DNA of 64,000 nucleotides from Mesodorylaimus sp. YZB2_4 (Eukaryota > Nematoda > Enoplea > Dorylaimida > Dorylaimidae). This document shows positions 57,361-64,000 of this stretch, piece after piece. Below the pieces are notes generated by a model. The model ran no database searches. It was not told the origin of the DNA and worked only from the letters and a program-made list of their open reading frames with translations. The stretch lies in NCBI GenBank assembly GCA_030248295.1, contig JASANH010000812.1, positions 186,001 through 250,000 of the forward strand, given 5' to 3'. A program made the position numbers and the translations under genes. Position 1 is the stretch's first letter. Every line of letters begins with the position of its first letter.

Positions 57361-58557
57361 ATGCTGCGTTCTACGATCTTGATCGCCTTGATTTTGCCTC
57401 TGCATTGTAAAAAACTTAATGGCGAAATTGATTTGGCTCTGATCGTACCAAACGCTTTCGCTGAATCGCACAAAAATATTACGAGAGCTATGCTGGCAAC
57501 GGTGCCTATTGTCTTCGAAATGAGCGAACACAAAACGCGGTTGGCGATCATCGACACTAGCGGCCGAATTCTGTTCAATCTCTCTGGCGATCAAGCCGCT
57601 TATAAAGAGTTTTTCGATCAGTGGCCCTTTGATCAGAATGCTCGCGATCGCTCTCATTTTCGTTCATTGGAAATCATCAGAAATCAAATTTTTGATTTCA
57701 AGAACAAGGAACGAGCGAAGTTGATCATCATTCACTTAGATCGCGCGGAAAATGATAATCGCGCGATCGCCGAAGCGACGTTACTATGGAAGCAAGGCGC
57801 GTTCATCTATGCCTTTCACAGCAAAGAAACCGATTCTGATAATCTGAAGGATTTCGGACTCAAACTGTCGAGAAAATCGGATAGGGTGATCAGCGTTCCG
57901 ACCAACGAAATCTTCAGTGAAACTTCGCACTTCAAGCGTGTCATGGTGCTCGACGTGTGCAGTTTGTGTCGATTTGACGATCCTGATCGTCAATTGTGCA
58001 GGCCAAATCTCATTGGCGCTAAAAACACCTTATGCTATGAATCTATCGATTTAACCGCGCAGACGTGCCCAAAGAAAGAATGCGAAGATGAATGCGATCG
58101 GCGTTGGCCATGGGATGGTGCGTGCGATCAGGTGATCTGTGGTACGATCAAACGCGATCCCTTCGATCAGCCACCTGATCGAATGGAAAATTGCCAGACT
58201 GAACATTATTGCGAGAAACCATGCGAACAGTCCTCTTTTAGCGATTCTGAACCACACGATTCGTCCTACTCAACTGTTGAGCCAAAAATAAAAGAAAGAC
58301 AAGACCCCGGCAGTTCGGTCGAATCAGTCAGCAAGGGAGTAAGTGCGACGAGTTTGGGTCTGATTATCGTCTCCATCGTTCTTGTCGCATTGTTCATTTT
58401 ACTTTTCTGTGGCGTTGTCATCGGAAAGAAAAAACGAGCAGATGCTGTCGTCAGAAGGAAGAAGAAGGAAATTATGCAAAAAGTGGCCGCCATCAAGTCG
58501 AAAATGAGAAAGTCTCGCAAAAGAAAGCGTTCGTTGGAAAAATCTGATCGAAACTGA
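57361..58557 (+). CDS. type I membrane protein with VWA-like ectodomain (paralogue)
   Basis: Single exon, 398 aa. Signal peptide ~1-16; VWA-like fold ~20-180 (EIDLALIVP, TRLAIIDTSGR, AKLIIIHLD, ATLLWKQGAFIYAF); cysteine-rich part 200-288 (CSLC at 200-203, CPKKECEDEC and three or four further cysteines beyond those of the first gene); transmembrane helix ~332-354; strongly basic tail of ~44 residues. Shares LNGxIDxAxxxP, FNxSGDQ, RxIRxxxFDFxxxERAKL and KQGxFIY with the gene at 4442, 53 kb away in the same orientation. As there, the MIDAS DxSxS is missing. The Thr/Ser stalk of the first gene is replaced by extra cysteines and an acidic linker, so the membrane-proximal part has diverged most. 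Confidence 0.8.
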   Translation: MLRSTILIALILPLHCKKLNGEIDLALIVPNAFAESHKNITRAMLATVPIVFEMSEHKTRLAIIDTSGRILFNLSGDQAAYKEFFDQWPFDQNARDRSHFRSLEIIRNQIFDFKNKERAKLIIIHLDRAENDNRAIAEATLLWKQGAFIYAFHSKETDSDNLKDFGLKLSRKSDRVISVPTNEIFSETSHFKRVMVLDVCSLCRFDDPDRQLCRPNLIGAKNTLCYESIDLTAQTCPKKECEDECDRRWPWDGACDQVICGTIKRDPFDQPPDRMENCQTEHYCEKPCEQSSFSDSEPHDSSYSTVEPKIKERQDPGSSVESVSKGVSATSLGLIIVSIVLVALFILLFCGVVIGKKKRADAVVRRKKKEIMQKVAAIKSKMRKSRKRKRSLEKSDRN

Positions 58558-58879
58558 ACCAAAGGATAAAAAATCTGATTAGCATGCGTAGCGTGTTCTA
58601 TGCGCTAGTTGCTTTCTCGCAAGGTTGCTCGTTCGTGACCCCACAATGCTCAGTGCAAAACATTTTCTATCCACAAAAACAGGTTTATTTGTGACTGGCC
58701 CCTCGAAAAAGAAACTGAATTCTTTTTCCTCCGCCGCTCTGCCGAGAAACTTGTTTTCTCGACTCTGGACAATAGAATCAGCGATCACAACAGGATTTTT
58801 GGAGTCGGAGCCGAGTTTTTGATCAGACCTATGCAAAATCGGTTGCCTATAAAAAGGGCAGGCCTGTCTTTGGCATTTT
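58558..58879. other. 3' flank of the VWA-like paralogue
   Basis: No exon supported. Confidence 0.4.
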
Positions 58880-60170
58880 ACAGGCGTCCGTTGTCTGGCT
58901 TTTCGATTTCGAGTTCGTGAATGGGTAAGTTATTTTGGTGAAGACTGTAGGAGAAGCCAATTTCTTCGAGCTTCGATCGATCACTGATACATTTTTGAAT
59001 TATCGACTGACAACCGATGGTTGGCGATCGGTCATCGATCACTATCGATCGGTATGAGTGATTGATTACGGTCAATTATCGATTAATAGTTGATATTGGT
59101 CCATCGATCGCCGTCGATCTGTGCGAAGCGACCGGTTTTCGATCATTATAGATGGACGGCTGATGATCGATTAGCGATCGCTTTTTCTCGATTAAGGATC
59201 GTCACAAATCGATTGATATGGGTATCAATCAATAATTGATGAAAATACATCCAGCTCAAATTTATCTGGCTCGTTGCTTTTGATTTCAGGTCATCGACAT
59301 GCCATGATCGATCATCCAGAATTCGATCAGGTATTCGCAATTCTGCTAGCCTCTGCGTATCGACAGCGACTTTTGTATTCTCGGCGTCCATCGGTGATCG
59401 GTTGCGTCATTTTATCAGTTTTATGGCCGCACGGCGCATGGCGAAATATCCAAAATCCCGATCGGTCACTCGATTCATTCCGTGGATACCAGTGTCGAAA
59501 AATCGATGCCAAGACGCTTCAGGATGCCGAGTCGACGATCCCGACGATCGCCAACCGATTCGGATCAGCTAGTATGTTCAGCCGACGAGCAGATAGGTGA
59601 TAAAAGCAAAAAAGGCTGGTGTAAATGAGAAATCTTCTCTTTTTAGATTCCCATGGAAACGGCGCAGTGCAGATCATATTTCTTGTTTTTGGTCAACAAG
59701 TCCAGCGTGTATGTATCGGGTCGGCTCATCTGGTCATAAGGTGAGTGGGGGGAAAGTTGACGGAGGACAGCAAAGAGCAGTTATCCTGGTGTAAACACTC
59801 GATTTGAGTAGATACACTGTGCCGTGCTCGACTTCAGTAAATATGCCGCACGAGATTCATAACTTTAAAGCAGTGCTTGAAGCAAGGCGCTCAATTTATA
59901 TTTCTGGATCTGAGGCCGTATTCCAGAAGCGTTTTCCAGCGAGATTTTGCGTGGATCTAGATCTAGATCCGCGCTTAATCGACAGCGATCGTGATCAATC
60001 GGATGCTGGTTCCTGTTCAAAGCTCGATTATTCGGCCGTGATCGTTCGAGGCAGTTGCGTACCATCGACGTCTGGACTTGACGCTCTAACGTCGCGCAGT
60101 CGTCTTGGACATTGGCCGCTTCGATCAAGGTCATCGATTCGATTATTCAATCGATCAGTCATTGATTATT
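58880..60170 (+). pseudogene. MULE-derived 3' fragment, fourth copy
   Basis: CTGGCTTTTCGATTTCGAGTTCGTGAATGG before GTAAGT (~58,925) matches the exon-5 end of the MULE at 30,203. A GATC-rich interval (58,970-59,260) and a GATTTCAG acceptor (59,289) with an exon starting GTCATCGAC follow. A GTGATA donor at ~59,598 and a further exon (59,647-59,740, RFPWKRRSADHISCFW) could continue it in frame, and 59,845-60,130 is open too. The catalytic exons are absent. Confidence 0.5.
58970..59260. repeat. GATC/ATCGAT-rich interval (MULE intron, fourth copy)
   Basis: GATCGATCACTGATAC, TCGGTCATCGATCACTATCGATCGG and similar words between the two MULE-type exons. Confidence 0.7.
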
Positions 60171-61034
60171 AGTCAGTCGATAAGAAAATTGGTACATTTG
60201 ATGCCAGCCATTGGGATAGGGTTTTTTTTAATTGGGTGTTTTGGATTTGTTCTTGCGAAGGCGAGTGATTACATCGTTTTAGATTTTGACATATAGTGTC
60301 TAACCTAACCAGCATTTTATAAATTACTAACTCAAATGTTGTGACAAACTTTTCAAATAGACGTACTGAATTTATGGCAGGGCCTTGCAAAATGTGGTTT
60401 TCACATTAACGTTAGAGGGTAATAAGGATTGCATCCGGGGCCCAAAATAATTTTTTTGACCACACAAAAGCTACCACTTCATTCGCGCTCACGGCTGGTT
60501 TATAATGCTTCCATCACTGATTCGTTGTCGCCACAGCATGTGTTTCTAAAAGCTGGCAAAAACGCGAAATTTAAACTTTTAACTTCTGATCACCTGAAAA
60601 TACTATTCACTAAAGTTTTCTAGGGCCTATTGGCAAGAATCGACCCCGCCTTTGGCTCGACTTTTTTGTTCGTCGTTTAATTCGTTTTTAGAAAAAATAC
60701 CTGCTTTATATCATGTATGTATTTCGATTACCTAGATTTTTTCAATGCTATCATAGAGAGGATGAAAATTCAACCAATTGTAGTATATAACTTTCAGTGA
60801 TAAGAGTATCCAGTTCAACCAGAATCCAGATGGGGCTGCCTTGGAGACACCTTTGCCAGCTGACGCTTATCGCTCATCATTCTTACTTGTTGACTTTTAC
60901 AGATGCCTCCCCCCCCCCCCCTCGCCGACATCTACACACTGCGTTGCGTTTGGCTGGTAGTTCAGGAATATTCTTTCTTGGTCACGCCACTTCCACCGAA
61001 AGACGTTTTTTCGACTTCTTGACAAAAATTTAAC
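60171..61034. other. 5' flank of the sphingomyelinase gene
   Basis: No exon supported. Contains the C13 tract at 60,909. Confidence 0.4.
60909..60921. repeat. poly-C tract (C13)
   Basis: Uninterrupted, 114 bp before the sphingomyelinase ATG. Confidence 0.9.
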
Positions 61035-63689
61035 ATGAACTTAAAATTTTTGATTTTCTTATTAACTGTTTTTCTGGTCTTTTCTTTTGGAATTCAGCCA
61101 GTTTCTTTGAGCGAGCAGGATGAATCGTATTTGTTCGATGAGCCATCTTCCAAGCCCTCTGCACACCGAGCAACGTGGAAATGCGTCACGTGTACATTTT
61201 TGGCGAGCATTTTGAAAGCGGCTTATTTTAGTAGCCAAAGTCAAGATTGCTTAACAGCCATCCTAGCTCAGGTCTGCAAGCTGTTTCAAATTGAAAATTC
61301 TCGAGTCTGCGATGCCATTTCGACTCAATATAAAGTGAGTGATATTCTTCCGCGCAGAATTTGAGCCTGGGGAACCTTGAAAACGATGAGTATGCTGTGA
61401 TATGTAGCCCCCCCCCCATAGACGACAAGGTTGGCATACACCCGTCTTTAAAAATGCGATGCGAAAACCTAATTTTCAGAGAAATTTGAATTGCACGAAC
61501 TTCCCGCGCGTCTGCATGTGATGCGCAGGATAGCAGATTACTGTAATCGCATCAATTTCTAGTACTTCGTAAAAATAAAAACTATTTTTCCTGTTTTTTC
61601 AAGGAGCACTGTTGAGCAAGCAAACTGACTGGAATCAGACTCCAGCGGTTACAGTATGGCATGCTGCCTGCGCATTACAGTCAAAAGCGCGCGAAATTCA
61701 ACTTTCGTTGAAAATTCAGTTTCCGCATTTTTAAAACGGGATGCAAATATGAACAAAACAAAGTGTGCCAACGTTGTGTTCCATAAGCACTTTGTATCAC
61801 AGCATAGTCACTCTTTCCCCAATGCATGTTTGCCAGATCCAGCGGTCTATGTGACAGGAAACCTGTGATCGTACATGCTGCACCAACTCGCCTGGTTCAG
61901 CACTTAGTTATAGTTCATGCGACTGGCGATCCACTGATGATCGGGCGTGACAGAAAATTATGTCTTAAAATTATCATTTTAGGATGAAGTATTGTACGTT
62001 GTGGGCGAACTTTTGCTAAATCCACGCCAATTCTGCGGATTTATTTTGCAAAATTGTTCGGAAGCTTATAATCCTTTGAATAACACTTGGATCGTGCCAT
62101 TGCCTGAGAGGAGACCCAATGCCAACAAAAAGGGTGGTCAAGAGGCCGTGATTCAAGTGAGAGCTTAAAAATGTGAATGAAAAGATGACGCGAAGGAAAT
62201 AGCATTTAGGGAGCCCCAACACTGCGCGTGTTGCAACTGTCCGACATCCACTACGATCCGGACTACGCAGTTGGAAGCGAAGCTGATTGCAGTGATCCCC
62301 TCTGCTGCCGTGATCGAGGCACTGGTAAGTACTGAGATCCTACTTCAGCGAGCTACCAAAAATTTTGTATGTTGAAGTCCAAACAATTTTGTACAGCACA
62401 TCCGCGGACATCTAGCATGAATTTATAGGTTATCACTTCGGGGTAGCAGCAGGACGATTTATATCTGATTTTTCAGGTCCAATTAAGCGGCACGCTGGAA
62501 AATGGGGATCATTGGGTCGATGCGACACGCCACTGAGGTTATTGGAAAATTTACTACAGCATCTGCGAGACAATGAGACGGTAAGGGTACTAGAACTGTA
62601 CGACACTAGCGAAAACATTCGGCCCAACTGGAAATCCAACCTGCACCGGTTTACCGGAACTGAGCTTTAAATGTCTCACATAAGATTTGCCTTCCGCCAA
62701 ATTAGTTGGATTTATAGCGCTCTCATAATCGCTCTTGACTGTTGCGCGGCTACTTTTTGGTTCCGATTTTTTGGTGCGCCAAGATGCCAAGACTGCACCA
62801 GGCTTGGCGGGAGACTGATTGAATAATGATGGGGAATAAAAAGCCCAGAACTAAATTATACCATTTCTTTTTTTGCATTATGCTGAAATGTGTGTGAGTT
62901 TTAGATTTCTATGCCCCCTAAAAAACTTACCTCTCGCCAACGTCATCTTTTCAGTTCGACTACATCATCTGGACTGGCGATATTCCCCCACACAATGTCT
63001 GGAATCAAACTAGGTCCGATCAGTTGGATATTTACAACACCCTCGTATCACTCTTATTAAAATATTTCCCAAACAAACTTGTCTTTGCTGCAGTTGGAAA
63101 TCATGAAAGTGCTCCTGCTGACAGGTACTGTATGCACGTTGATGATTTTAGTTTTCAAATTCCTGTTTTCGATTTCCGTGAAAATCTTTGGAAAACCTTC
63201 ACAACAATTGCTGTTTCAGTTTTCCACCACACTTTTTAACGCTACCCAGAAAATACTCCATTTCCTGGCTCTATGATGCTCTCGCTGTGCATTGGACAAA
63301 ATGGATTCCAGCATCGACTCGCTATGCGATCAGAAAGTAAACAGTATGAGAGAAAAGCGCGGACAACACGAAACAACCTTTTTTCAGCAAAGCCTCATAC
63401 ATGGTCATCCTTTACCCTGGCCTTCGACTAATTTCAATCAACACTAATTATTGCATGACTACGAATTTGTAAGTTAATGAGTTCGCACCCAGTTATCTAA
63501 GGTTTTTTAAAAATTTAGCTGGCTTTACCTCAACGACACTGACCCAGACTCAGATTTGACATGGCTTGTAAAACAACTGTACGAGGCCGAGAAAGCGGGC
63601 GATAAAGTGCACATTATTGGACACACGCCGAGTGGGGATCCTAATTGCTTGCCTCAATGGAGTGCAAACTATTACAGGATTGTGAACAG
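61035..63689 (+). CDS. asm: acid sphingomyelinase (3' end beyond the window)
   Basis: Hydrolyses sphingomyelin to ceramide and phosphocholine in lysosomes or outside the cell, with zinc. Eight exons visible: 61035-61334, 61983-62156, 62210-62324, 62477-62580, 62955-63124, 63220-63336, 63388-63468, 63519-63689 (~410 aa); phases agree and the last ends in GTGAGA, so more exons follow. Signal peptide ~1-25. Saposin B domain ~48-125 with six cysteines, split by intron 1. Metallophosphatase metal ligands: D170 and H172 in SDIHYD, D240 in WTGD, N280-H281 in GNHE and H389 in IIGH. The GHTH motif is not in the window. [26 protein letters not shown] and [11 protein letters not shown] agree closely with animal SMPD1 enzymes. 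Confidence 0.96.
61408..61417. repeat. poly-C tract (C10)
   Basis: In the first intron of the sphingomyelinase gene. Confidence 0.9.
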
Positions 63690-64000
63690 GTGAGAAAAAT
63701 ATGACTGAAAGTGTCAGGTTTTTCAAAATTACAATTTCAAAATGCATGAAATTTGAATTCCCGCTGAGATTGCTAAACAAGTGTATGACATATGCATATG
63801 GCCATGGCAATATATATTTAAGTGGCAGACACGGCAACGTCAAACAGGAAACAGGCAGTCTGGTGCACCTAATGGTCACAGACGGCTATCAGCAATTGGC
63901 GGGAATTCAAAATTAGCAAAGATTTTACGTTTTCTTTTGACATCGGACAAGGTGGATGCATGGTTTTATTCGTTCCCGTCTTAAAGAAATAAAGCAATTG
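63690..64000. other. intron of the sphingomyelinase gene
   Basis: No continuation of the protein (the expected FGHTH block) is seen before the window ends. Confidence 0.5.

Overview
The window is eukaryotic, AT-leaning and rich in repeats. Genes are split by introns with GT..AG borders, and many acceptors have the short TTTTCAG or TTTTTAG form with no obvious polypyrimidine tract beyond it. That form, introns often near 50 bp, dispersed poly-G/poly-C tracts and an odd-skipped gene point to a nematode. This is an inference; no rRNA, mitochondrial or splice-leader sequence is present to fix it.

Layout. 0.5-1.0 kb: a small secreted phospholipase A2-like gene (+). 4.4-5.8 kb: a single-exon type I membrane protein with a VWA-like ectodomain (+). 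7.7-14.3 kb: two diverged copies of a ~3 kb segment carrying ~190-bp satellite-like units, a 175-bp MITE and the 3' half of a Mutator-like element (MULE). 14.6-17.3 kb (-): a complete seven-exon dolichyldiphosphatase (DOLPP1). 18.2-18.8 kb: a 25-bp minisatellite. 18.8-24.8 kb: non-coding DNA upstream of an odd-skipped/OSR zinc-finger gene at 24.8-27.3 kb (+). 28.6-31.3 kb (+): a MULE with a FLYWCH-like finger and DDE transposase core. 31.5-36.7 kb: foldback elements and one doubtful small gene. 36.7-40.8 kb (+): a nine-exon gene with a helical part faintly like the FANCD2 C-terminus and a long Ser/Lys-rich tail. 43.7-55.7 kb (-): two tandem paralogous multi-exon genes for secreted proteins of a family I do not recognise. 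56.1-57.1 kb: a hAT-type non-autonomous element with an 8-bp target duplication. 57.4-58.6 kb (+): a paralogue of the 4.4-kb VWA-like gene. 58.9-60.2 kb: another MULE-derived fragment. 61.0 kb to the end (+): acid sphingomyelinase, cut by the window edge.

How it fits together. The host genes share no evident pathway: dolichol-phosphate recycling in the ER, lysosomal or secreted sphingolipid hydrolysis, a developmental transcription factor, and several surface or secreted proteins. Two themes recur. Extracellular-protein families are locally duplicated (the VWA-like pair plus a captured fragment, and the tandem secreted pair plus a possible remnant). One MULE family carries an intron made almost entirely of GATC/TGAT/ATCGAT words; the same intron position and composition appear in four copies.

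Introns were placed by eye from splice signals, reading-frame continuity and agreement between paralogues or known families. Exon borders in the well-conserved genes are firm; those in the MULE fragments are not.
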